A DNA stretch of 47,206 nucleotides from positions 1 through 47,206 of the forward strand of contig NZ_CAJPVI010000063.1 in assembly GCF_905397435.1 (NCBI RefSeq). Reading direction: 5' to 3'. Shown piece by piece: positions 16,707 to 24,328 of this stretch (the first letter of the stretch is position 1; each line of letters begins with the position of its first letter). Both the position numbers and the translations under genes were made by a program. Under the pieces are notes generated by a model, which worked only from the letters and a program-made list of their open reading frames with translations, did not search any database and had not been told where the DNA came from. This DNA comes from Cupriavidus numazuensis (GTDB lineage Bacteria; Pseudomonadota; Gammaproteobacteria; Burkholderiales; Burkholderiaceae).

Positions 16707-17327
16707 ATGCCCATGGAAATCGAACTGAAGCTCGCCGTTCCCAACGATGCGCTGGCCCCGATCGCCGCGTGGCTCGACGCCAACGGCGAGTCGAAGGGCG
16801 AAGTCACGCTGCTCAACGTCTACCTCGATACGCCCGAACGCGACCTGGCCCGCGCGCGCGCCGCGCTGCGCCTGCGCCGCAAGGGCCCGCAGTGGCTGCA
16901 GACGCTGAAGACCGCGGGGCAGAGCCAGGGCGGGCTGGCGAGCCGGCACGAGTGGGAAACCGAGGTGGCCGGCGAGGCGATCGATCTGCAAAAGCTGCCC
17001 GATGAAGCGCGGGCCTTGCTCGCTCCGCTGGCCGACCGCCTTGCGCCGGTCTTTCGCACCGACTTTGCGCGCCGCGTCTGGATTCTCGAACACGATGGCG
17101 CGCGCATCGAGGCCGCGCTCGACAACGGCACCATCACCGCCCCTGCCACCCACGCGCAGGAGCGCATCCAGGAACTGGAACTGGAATGGCTGTCGGGCGA
17201 TGAAAGCCGCGCCGCCGACACGCTGCGGGCACTCGGTGCACGCTTGCAGGCCGTTGCCGCCCTGACGCCCTCCGACCTCAGCAAGGCCGCTCGCGGCTAC
17301 CGGCTGGCCGGTGTCGCGGACGCCTGA
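16707..17327 (+). CDS. CYTH domain protein (putative triphosphatase)
   Basis: A 206-residue stand-alone CYTH protein. CYTH enzymes form an eight-strand tunnel and act on triphosphates such as inorganic tripolyphosphate or thiamine triphosphate; some are class-IV adenylate cyclases. The diagnostic ExExK motif is EIELK near the start. Charged-strand motifs LLNVYLDTPERDLARARAALRLR, GLASRHEWETEV and IQELELEWLSG follow. Start is ATG 16707; ATG 16713 (MEIELKLAV) is equally possible. No CHAD domain is fused, unlike E. coli YgiF. Sequence does not distinguish triphosphatase from cyclase, so no symbol is given. Confidence 0.88.
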   Translation: MPMEIELKLAVPNDALAPIAAWLDANGESKGEVTLLNVYLDTPERDLARARAALRLRRKGPQWLQTLKTAGQSQGGLASRHEWETEVAGEAIDLQKLPDEARALLAPLADRLAPVFRTDFARRVWILEHDGARIEAALDNGTITAPATHAQERIQELELEWLSGDESRAADTLRALGARLQAVAALTPSDLSKAARGYRLAGVADA

Positions 17328-17360
17328 TCCGCTCCTGCCCTTCCGCACTCATTCGTACGC

Positions 17361-18128
17361 ATGCAAGCCGATCTTTTTGCCATTGAGACTGACACCGCCA
17401 CACCGCCCGCCGCCACCGCCGGGCTGCAAGCACAAGCCGACGCCCTGCCCGCCGACTGGCGCGCCCTGCTCGCGCCCTGCTTGACGGCACCCGCCTGGCA
17501 GGAACTGGCCGCCTTCGTCGATGGCGAGCGCGCTGCGGGCAAGCCGGTCTTCCCGCATGAGGTCTTCCATGCGCTGCACCTGACGCCGCCCGATGCGGTC
17601 AAGGTCGTGATCCTCGGACAGGACCCGTACCACGGCACCGGCGTGGTCGGCGGCGTGGAACTGCCGCAGGCACACGGTCTGGCGTTCTCGGTGCCGGACG
17701 GCATCAAGGTGCCGCCGAGCCTGCGCAATATCTTCAAGGAAATCGCCGCCGAATATGGCGACAGCCCGGCGCCGCGCGCGTCCGGCAACCTCGAAGGCTG
17801 GGCGCGCCAGGGCGTGCTGCTGCTGAACACGGTATTGACGGTGGAACAAGGCCAGGCCGCGAGCCACGCACGCCGTGGCTGGGAGGCCGTGACCGACTGC
17901 GTGATCCACGCGCTGGCCGCGAGCCATCCGAACCTGGTGTTTCTGCTGTGGGGCAGCCACGCGCAGGCCAAGAAGCCGTTGCTGACCGATAGCCACTGCG
18001 TGCTTGAGGCGCCGCACCCCTCGCCGCTGTCGGCGCATCGGGGCTTTCTTGGCTGCGGGCATTTCCGCGAGGCCAACCGGTGGCTCGAGGCGCATGGCAG
18101 GACGCCGGTGGATTGGCTGGCTGCCTGA
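17361..18128 (+). CDS. ung: Uracil-DNA glycosylase family 1
   Basis: A 255-residue DNA repair enzyme that excises uracil from DNA. The water-activating loop GQDPYHG is at 86-92 with catalytic Asp88. The uracil-binding QAHGLAFSV is at 103-111, LLLNTVLTV at 153-161, and the minor-groove loop HPSPLSAHRG contains His219. Between GQDPYHG and QAHGLAFSV sit about eight extra residues (GVVGGVEL) that the E. coli enzyme lacks. An Ala/Thr/Pro-rich N-terminal stretch of about 30 residues precedes the domain. It starts 33 bp after the CYTH gene and ends 29 bp before the convergent acylphosphatase gene. Confidence 0.96.
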   Translation: MQADLFAIETDTATPPAATAGLQAQADALPADWRALLAPCLTAPAWQELAAFVDGERAAGKPVFPHEVFHALHLTPPDAVKVVILGQDPYHGTGVVGGVELPQAHGLAFSVPDGIKVPPSLRNIFKEIAAEYGDSPAPRASGNLEGWARQGVLLLNTVLTVEQGQAASHARRGWEAVTDCVIHALAASHPNLVFLLWGSHAQAKKPLLTDSHCVLEAPHPSPLSAHRGFLGCGHFREANRWLEAHGRTPVDWLAA

Positions 18129-18157
18129 ACCGCTGTCTGCTGCCGGACGGGCTGCGG

Positions 18158-18430
18158 CTATACCGTCGGCCGAAACTCAAAATCCTCGAACGATCCCTGC
18201 CCCGGCTCCATGTCCACGCGCGAGACATGCGCAGCCGGCGGACCGGCCTGCATCCAGTTGCGCAGCGCCTCCAGCTGCTGGACCGTGCCGAAGGCCATGA
18301 CCTCGACCGTGCCGTCGGCCCGGTTGCGCACCCAACCCCTTACCCCAAGCGCGATGGCCGCTTGCGCGCAGCCCGCTCGGTAGCCGACCCCCTGCACGCG
18401 CCCATGCGCGGTCATGTGCCAGGTTTCCAT
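18158..18430 (-). CDS. Acylphosphatase
   Basis: A 90-residue acylphosphatase that hydrolyses carboxyl-phosphate bonds in small metabolites such as acetyl phosphate or carbamoyl phosphate. GRVQGVGYRAG holds the phosphate-binding loop with Arg18, and GWVRNRADGTVEVMAFG holds the catalytic Asn36. ATG at 18430 is preceded by AAAGGAG. The frame is open much further upstream, but that part is antisense to the ABC permease gene and is not coding. The family is small and the physiological substrate unknown. Confidence 0.93.
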   Translation of the reverse strand: METWHMTAHGRVQGVGYRAGCAQAAIALGVRGWVRNRADGTVEVMAFGTVQQLEALRNWMQAGPPAAHVSRVDMEPGQGSFEDFEFRPTV

Positions 18431-18469
18431 GGCAAGCTCCTTTTGCGGCATGTCGACAGCAACGATACA

Positions 18470-18497
18470 TCGACACGTCACCCACAAGACGTAAACT
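18470..18497 (+). promoter_or_regulatory. Candidate promoter of the tandem-permease ABC operon
   Basis: TCGACA (18470-18475, five of six bases of the -35 consensus) and TAAACT (18492-18497) are spaced by 16 bp. The site lies about 50 bp before the permease start, in the divergent spacer with the acylphosphatase gene. Confidence 0.4.
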
Positions 18498-18544
18498 AGT
18501 CGGCTGTCCCAGGCGTTACCAGAGAATGCGCGCCACAAGGCGTG

Positions 18545-20395
18545 ATGTCGGCGGCACCCATGCCGCCTGCCGGGCCTGACCCCCAGGCCGCCCCTTCCGC
18601 CGCCGGCACCTGCCTGCCGGTTGTCCAGCCACCAAGCGCCATGATGCAACCGCCCGCCAACGATCATCCGGTCACGCCAGCACCTGGCTATGACAGCCAG
18701 TTGCTGACTGCCCCGCCCAACCGCTTCGATTTCGCGCTGCTGCCGATCCTCCTCGCGATCATCGTCATGGTGGCGTTCGCGGCACAGCAGATGAACGTGC
18801 CGTTCGTGCCCGGCGAGCCGATGACGGTACACCTGGACATCGCCTACCTGCCCTATTACCTGATGCGCACGAGCATCCGCATGCTCGCGGCGCTGGCGGC
18901 GTCGCTGGTGTTCTCGCTCGCGTTCGCGGCGCTGGCGTCGAAGAACCGCACAGCCGAAAAGGTGCTGGTGCCGGCGCTGGACATCCTGCAATCGATCCCT
19001 GTGCTCGGCTTTCTGTCGATCACGGTGACCGGCTTCATCGCGCTGTTCCCGGGCAACCTGATCGGCGTGGAATGCGCAGCGATCTTCGCCATCTTCACCT
19101 CGCAGGCCTGGAACATGGCCTTCAGCCTGTACCAGTCGTTCCGCACGATCCCCGGCGACCTGATCGAGGCGGCGGCCATGTTCCGGCTGTCGCCGTGGCA
19201 GCGCTTCTGGCGGCTCGAAGTGCCGTTCGCCATGCCGGGACTGCTGTGGAACATGATGATGTCGATGTCGGGCGGCTGGTTCTTCGTGGTCGCGTCAGAG
19301 GCCATCTCGGTGTCCGGCCAGGACATCCGGCTGCCGGGCATCGGATCCTATATCGCGCTGGCCATCCAGCAGCAGAACCTGGCCGCCATCGGCTGGGCCA
19401 TCCTGGCGATGCTGGTGGGCATTCTGGTGTACGACCAGTTGCTGTTCCGGCCGCTCGTGGCATGGGCCGACCGCTTCCGTTTCGAGACGCTGGCGCAGGA
19501 CAAGGAGCCGGAGTCGTGGCTGCTCGACCTGCTGCGCCGCTCGGAATGGGTGCGGGCGCTGCTCGCGCGCACGGCGGCGCTGGCGGAGCGCACGCTCGCG
19601 TGGGGCGCACGGCGCCAGGGCGCCGCGACGGCTGAACCCGATCCGCGCCGCGTGCAATGGCGCGAGCGCGCCAGCAATGCTGTCATCCTGCTGGTGGCAA
19701 TGGCCGCACTGGGCCGCGTGATGTATTTCGTGCACAGCGAAGTCGGCTGGGCCGAAGTCGGCCATGTGCTGTGGCTCGGCACCCTGACCATGGTGCGCGT
19801 GATCGTGCTGATCGCGCTGGCGGCAGTGATCTGGGTGCCCATCGGCATCCGCATTGGCCTGAACCCGTCCGTCGCACGTATCGCGCAGCCGGTGGCGCAG
19901 TTCCTGGCGGCGTTCCCGGCGAACCTGATGTTCCCGCTGGTCGTCATGCTGATCGTGCGCTTCGGCCTGAACCCCGAAATCTGGCTGAGCCCGCTGCTGA
20001 TCTTCGGCACCCAGTGGTACATCCTGTTCAATGTGGTGGCCGGCGCCTCGGGCATTCCGACCGAGCTGAAGCTGGCCGCGCGCAACTTCGGCCTGCGTGG
20101 CTGGCTGCTGTGGAAGCGCTTCCTGATCCCCGCCGTGTTCCCGAGCCTGCTGACCGGACTGGTGACGGCCGCGGGCGGTTCGTGGAATGCCAGCATCGTG
20201 GCCGAATACGTGACCTGGGGCGACCGCACGCTGGTGGCCACGGGCCTTGGCAGCTATATCGCCGAGACCACGGCGCGCGGCGATTTCCCGCGCATTGCGC
20301 TCGGCATCGGCGTGATGGCGCTGTTCGTGGTCGGCTTCAACCGGTTGCTGTGGAACCGCCTGTATCAACTCGCGCAGGAGCGCACCCGCTTGTAA
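18545..20395 (+). CDS. ABC transporter, fused tandem permease (nitrate/sulfonate/taurine type)
   Basis: A 616-residue inner-membrane protein made of two successive permease domains (about residues 55-330 and 375-610), each BPD_transp_1-like. EAA loops appear as DLIEAAAMFRLSPWQRFWRLE in the first half and ELKLAARNFGLRGWLLWKR in the second. The halves are related to SsuC/TauC-type permeases, normally separate homodimeric proteins. A low-complexity Pro/Ala-rich N-terminus of about 50 residues precedes the first membrane segment. The start is uncertain: GTG 18542, ATG 18545 or the double ATG at 18641. The ATPase gene follows after 7 bp. No periplasmic binding protein is nearby, so the substrate and even the direction of transport are open. 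Confidence 0.88.
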   Translation: MSAAPMPPAGPDPQAAPSAAGTCLPVVQPPSAMMQPPANDHPVTPAPGYDSQLLTAPPNRFDFALLPILLAIIVMVAFAAQQMNVPFVPGEPMTVHLDIAYLPYYLMRTSIRMLAALAASLVFSLAFAALASKNRTAEKVLVPALDILQSIPVLGFLSITVTGFIALFPGNLIGVECAAIFAIFTSQAWNMAFSLYQSFRTIPGDLIEAAAMFRLSPWQRFWRLEVPFAMPGLLWNMMMSMSGGWFFVVASEAISVSGQDIRLPGIGSYIALAIQQQNLAAIGWAILAMLVGILVYDQLLFRPLVAWADRFRFETLAQDKEPESWLLDLLRRSEWVRALLARTAALAERTLAWGARRQGAATAEPDPRRVQWRERASNAVILLVAMAALGRVMYFVHSEVGWAEVGHVLWLGTLTMVRVIVLIALAAVIWVPIGIRIGLNPSVARIAQPVAQFLAAFPANLMFPLVVMLIVRFGLNPEIWLSPLLIFGTQWYILFNVVAGASGIPTELKLAARNFGLRGWLLWKRFLIPAVFPSLLTGLVTAAGGSWNASIVAEYVTWGDRTLVATGLGSYIAETTARGDFPRIALGIGVMALFVVGFNRLLWNRLYQLAQERTRL

Positions 20396-20402
20396 GGCAA
20401 CG

Positions 20403-21752
20403 ATGGCAGAAAACCTGAACCCCGCCGTCACGGCACCGGCCGTGATCGCGCTGCGCGGCGTCTCCAAGATCTTCCGCACGGCCAACAAGAGCGACCGCGC
20501 CGTGCTCGAAGGCGTCGACCTGACGCTGCGCGAAGGCGAGATCGTGGCGATGCTCGGCAAGTCCGGCTCGGGCAAGTCGACATTGCTGCGCATCATGGCC
20601 GGCCTCGTCGGCGCCGACCGCGGCGACGTGCAGTTCCGTGGGAGGCGTCTGGCCGGCACGGCCGAGGGCATCGCGATGGTGTTCCAGTCGTTCGCGCTGT
20701 TCCCGTGGCTCACGGTGCAGCAGAACGTGGAACTCGGCCTCGAAGCGCAGGGCGTCGCCAAGGCCGAGCGCGCACGCCGCGCCGAAGCGGCGATCGACAT
20801 GATTGGGCTCGCCGGCTTCAACGGCGCGCTGCCCCGCGAGCTGTCCGGCGGCATGCGCCAGCGTGTGGGCATTGCCCGCGCACTCGTGACCCAACCCGAC
20901 CTGCTGCTGATGGACGAGGCGTTTTCCGCGCTCGACGTGCTGACCGGCGAAACCCTGCGCGACGAGATGCTGGACCTGTGGGAAAGCGGCCGTGCGAATA
21001 TCAAAAGCATCCTGATCGTTTCGCACAACATCGAGGAAGCAGTGATGATGGCCGACCGCATCGTCATCCTGTCGAGCGATCCGGGGCGCATCCGTGCCGA
21101 AGTGCGCGTGCCGTTCCCGCGCCCGCGAAATCGCGACGACGCCCAGGTGCGCGCGCTGATCGACGAGGTCTACACGCTGATGACCTCGCCCGCGGCGGCC
21201 GAGCCACGCGCGCCCGCACTGGCCCCGTCGCGCCAGATCGGCTACCGCTTGCCCGAGGTGGACATCAGCCAGATGGATGCCATCCTGGACCTGCTGTCCG
21301 AACCGCCGTTCCATGGCCGCGCGGACCTGCCGCACCTGGCCGACGAAGCCGGCCTGACCGACGACGACCTGCTGCCCGCGTGCGAAGCGCTGCAGCTGCT
21401 GCAGCTCGCGCATATCGAACGCGGCGACATCACGGTCACCACGGCTGGCCGCGATTACTACGCGGCCGAGCCGACCGTGCGCAAGGAGATGTTCGGCAGG
21501 CAGTTGCTCGCGCATGTCGCGCTGGCCACGCATATCCGGCGCGAACTGGAAGCGTCGGAAGACGGCGAGGTCGGCGAGGAGCAGGTGCTGCGCGAGCTGG
21601 AGGCGTTCCTCAAGCCCGAGGAAGCGGAGCGCGTGCTGTCCGTGGCGGTGGACTGGGGCCGGTATGGGGAGGTTTATGAGTACAGCTATAACAGCGGGAT
21701 GTTGACGTTGCCGAGGGAAGAGCAGGCAGAGTCTGGGCAGGCTGCCGGATAG
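20403..21752 (+). CDS. ABC transporter ATP-binding protein with C-terminal AAA-associated domain
   Basis: A 449-residue ATPase paired with the fused permease. Walker A GKSGSGKST is at 52-60, the Q-loop is VFQSFALFPW, the signature LSGGM is at 147-151, and the switch histidine is in IVSHNIEEA. Walker B reads LLLMDEAFSALD (168-179), with Ala where most family members have Pro after the catalytic Glu. The nucleotide-binding domain resembles SsuB/TauB. From about residue 290 a second domain of about 140 residues (VDISQMDAILDLL to GRYGEVYEYSYNSG) matches the AAA-associated C-terminal domain of some nitrate/sulfonate-type ATPases; its role is unknown, perhaps regulatory. Confidence 0.9.
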   Translation: MAENLNPAVTAPAVIALRGVSKIFRTANKSDRAVLEGVDLTLREGEIVAMLGKSGSGKSTLLRIMAGLVGADRGDVQFRGRRLAGTAEGIAMVFQSFALFPWLTVQQNVELGLEAQGVAKAERARRAEAAIDMIGLAGFNGALPRELSGGMRQRVGIARALVTQPDLLLMDEAFSALDVLTGETLRDEMLDLWESGRANIKSILIVSHNIEEAVMMADRIVILSSDPGRIRAEVRVPFPRPRNRDDAQVRALIDEVYTLMTSPAAAEPRAPALAPSRQIGYRLPEVDISQMDAILDLLSEPPFHGRADLPHLADEAGLTDDDLLPACEALQLLQLAHIERGDITVTTAGRDYYAAEPTVRKEMFGRQLLAHVALATHIRRELEASEDGEVGEEQVLRELEAFLKPEEAERVLSVAVDWGRYGEVYEYSYNSGMLTLPREEQAESGQAAG

Positions 21753-21785
21753 AACCGTTGCCTGCCAGTACTCAGGGCCCGGACT

Positions 21786-21909
21786 CCCCTCTCCCATTTG
21801 TGGGAGAGGGGTTGGGGGAGAGGGTAGGCGTATCTCGATGCGATACGCCCGACTTCGTAGATGCGCCTGCCCTCTCCCCCCCCTCTCCCGCAAGCGGGAG
21901 AGGGGGGGG
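21786..21909. repeat. Composite GC-rich inverted repeat, copies 2 and 3
   Basis: Two strong hairpins lie in the convergent gap between the ATPase and FUSC genes. 21786-21811 has an 11-bp perfect stem (CCCCTCTCCCA) with a TTTG loop. 21876-21909 has a 16-bp perfect stem ending in CTCCCGC with an AA loop. Between them 21814-21830 and 21864-21880 form a further 17-bp inverted pair with one mismatch, so the unit can fold as nested stems. The cores match the repeat at 16622. Position between convergent genes suits a bidirectional terminator, but no U-tracts follow. Confidence 0.85.
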
Positions 21910-21940
21910 CACACCATTGGTGTACGAGCCTGCCCCGCCC

Positions 21941-24253
21941 TCAATCCCGCGTCCGCATCGCCCTTCCGATCGCCCCGGTGCGCAGCGCGATCTTCGCCGC
22001 ATCCTCGCGCAGCGCGCGCAACCGGCGCTCGAGCACCGCATTGGCGGAACGGCCGGTCGAACTTGCCGTCGGGCCAGGCTCTTGAACGGATTCCCCCGCC
22101 GCCGCCGCATGCGCAAGCTCATCGGCACGGCGCCGGTCGGCCGAATCGGCAAGCCGCGCACGCCGGTCATCGGCGTGCTCGGGCGGCGGGCCTTCCAGCG
22201 ACGGACCGCTGGCGCTGGCCACCTGCTCGCTCGGCCGGATAAAGCCCGCGCCGCGGCTACCCGAGCGGTCGTCCGCAGCCAATCGTTCGATCGCGAGCTG
22301 CAGGCTGCGATTCGCCGCATCGGTCGCCTGTTCGATCGCAGACTCCGCCGCAGGAATATCAAGCTCGGTGTAGTGCTGGCGCACCTGGATACGCGCCGCC
22401 GCCACGTGCGCCGCGACCAGGTAGTTCTGCACGATGAAGCGGTTCAGGTTGTCCACCGCGCGGTGCCGGCTCTTGGGCTCGTCGAGCATGCGCTGGAACG
22501 AGCCGATCAGTGCCGATAGCGCGTCCATGAACTGCTTGCGCTGCACGCGATAGGCGAAATCGTCCTTGGCACGGCGCAGCAGCAGGTCGCGCGTGGCGGC
22601 GATGTAGCGGCGGTTGGCCTGCAGCACGCCTTCCACGAGCTTCGGGATCGCGCGGTATTCCCAGCTCGGCAGCACGAAGCTGAACAGCGAGGCGATGATG
22701 CCGCCGATCACCGTATCGACGAGCCGTTCTCCGGCCGCGTTCTGCGTGTTCGGCATCAGCAGGTTGATCTGGATAAGCACCTGCACGCAGGCCGCGATCG
22801 CCGTGTAGCGGTATTTGATCGTCGAGAACGCCGCGCTCGCGACCAGTGCCAGGAACAGGAAACCGAGCAGCACCAGCGGTTCGTGGAACACCTTCAGGAT
22901 GCCCACGGAAATGATGCAGCCGATCAGCGTGCCGATCACGCGGTCGTTGTAGCGCTGCTTGGTCATGCTGAAGTTCGGCTTCAGGATGACGATGATGGTC
23001 AGCAGGATCCAGTAGCCGTGCGATGCGTATGGCAGGTGGTCCGCGATCCACAACCCCAGCGCCACCGCCATCGAGATACGGATCGCGAAGCGGAACGCCG
23101 GCGCACGCCACTTGAGGTTGTCGCGCAGCACGCCGAGTTCGTATTTCTGGCGCGTCAGGAACGGCGTCATGTCGGCGCCGGGCAGCACTTTGGCTGGCTC
23201 TACAGGCGTGCGCGAGGCTTCGTGCAACTGTCCCACCAGCGTGATGGCGCCGCGAATCATGTCCAGCGTCTCGCACAGCGCCGTCATCGCCGCAGGCGAA
23301 ATGTGGTGGTGGCGCAGCTGGGCGATCTCGCGCTCCACGGCACGCAGGTCGTCGCGGTAATCGACGGCGGCGTAGGACGGCCGCCCGCGCGTGACTTCGT
23401 AGGCGATCTCCTCGACGTCCTTGCACATCAGCATCACCAGCCGATGCAGGTGGTCGAGCACCGGCGTGCTGCCGAAGGTCTGGCGCAGCAGCGGATAGTC
23501 GGTATTGGTCGACAGGATGTACTCGTACAGGTCCAGCATGCGCAGGTGGACCTGCACCAGCAGCCCGTCATGCGGCGTGCGGTTGCCGCGCAGCACCAGA
23601 TCGCGCGCGGCCTGCTGGCGCTCGGCCACGATGATCTGCTGGCGCACTAGCCGGTTGAACTGCGCCTCGTAATCGTTGCCGGCGTCGTAGAAGGCGGCCT
23701 TGACCTCCAGATAGCTAGCCATCTCGTACAGCGATTCCGCGAGGATCTGCTGCTTGGTGCGGCGTTCGGTGATCCAGCTCACCAGCATCGCGTAGCCAAG
23801 ATACGCCACGGCGCCGAGGATGAACAACGCCGTGTGCTCGAGCGCGCGGCGCACCACGAAGTCCTCGTTGATGGTCAGCGTCATCACGAACAGCGTGGAG
23901 AACTGCAGCGGCAACGTCTTGTTCCCGTACACCGACATCATGCCGGCCATGAAGGTGACCAGCACGAGCACGAATGGCATCACGCGCGGGAACGGTGTTG
24001 CCAGCGCGACCACCAGCGTGACGCCACCGCACAGCAGCACGCTGGCCAGCATCTCGTTGAACTTGTGGTTCACCGGGCTGGGCAGATCCATCAGGCTCGT
24101 GCACAGCGCGCCCATCGAGATCACCATCGCCGTGGGCAGGTCGGCAAACTGCAGCGCGATCAGCGTGGCGCCGATCACCCCCGTGGCCGAGCGCAGGCCA
24201 CGGTAGACATAGTGCGAATAAACGAAGGTGCGGGGATCGTGCGCGTATTGCAT
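21941..24253 (-). CDS. FUSC family membrane protein (YccS/AaeB-like)
   Basis: A 770-residue inner-membrane protein of the fusaric-acid-resistance superfamily, whose studied members export aromatic acids or toxic hydrophobic compounds. Hydrophobic helices cluster at residues 20-165 (GVIGATLIALQFADL, VTLVVALATPF). A second cluster lies at about 395-530 (GYWILLTIIVILKPNFSMTKQRYNDRVIGT, the conserved FUSC core). Long cytoplasmic segments follow each cluster. The last 80 or so residues are charged, low-complexity and probably disordered. The layout is YccS-like. It stands alone, without the membrane-fusion partner (AaeA) usual for AaeB pumps, so export is an inference. Confidence 0.88.
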   Translation of the reverse strand: MQYAHDPRTFVYSHYVYRGLRSATGVIGATLIALQFADLPTAMVISMGALCTSLMDLPSPVNHKFNEMLASVLLCGGVTLVVALATPFPRVMPFVLVLVTFMAGMMSVYGNKTLPLQFSTLFVMTLTINEDFVVRRALEHTALFILGAVAYLGYAMLVSWITERRTKQQILAESLYEMASYLEVKAAFYDAGNDYEAQFNRLVRQQIIVAERQQAARDLVLRGNRTPHDGLLVQVHLRMLDLYEYILSTNTDYPLLRQTFGSTPVLDHLHRLVMLMCKDVEEIAYEVTRGRPSYAAVDYRDDLRAVEREIAQLRHHHISPAAMTALCETLDMIRGAITLVGQLHEASRTPVEPAKVLPGADMTPFLTRQKYELGVLRDNLKWRAPAFRFAIRISMAVALGLWIADHLPYASHGYWILLTIIVILKPNFSMTKQRYNDRVIGTLIGCIISVGILKVFHEPLVLLGFLFLALVASAAFSTIKYRYTAIAACVQVLIQINLLMPNTQNAAGERLVDTVIGGIIASLFSFVLPSWEYRAIPKLVEGVLQANRRYIAATRDLLLRRAKDDFAYRVQRKQFMDALSALIGSFQRMLDEPKSRHRAVDNLNRFIVQNYLVAAHVAAARIQVRQHYTELDIPAAESAIEQATDAANRSLQLAIERLAADDRSGSRGAGFIRPSEQVASASGPSLEGPPPEHADDRRARLADSADRRRADELAHAAAAGESVQEPGPTASSTGRSANAVLERRLRALREDAAKIALRTGAIGRAMRTRD

Positions 24254-24304
24254 GGACGCGTGGCTAGGTCAGGCTGGGCGGAGATGCGGGCGGGATGCGG
24301 ACGG

Positions 24305-24328
24305 GCTGGGACGCTTCAGCGTCCCAGC
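24305..24328 (-). terminator. Perfect hairpin spanning the M61 peptidase stop codon
   Basis: GCTGGGACGC and its exact complement form a 10-bp stem with a four-base loop, which contains the peptidase stop codon (24316-24318). No U-tract follows. It could be a processing or stability element between the peptidase and the downstream FUSC gene rather than a terminator. Confidence 0.4.
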
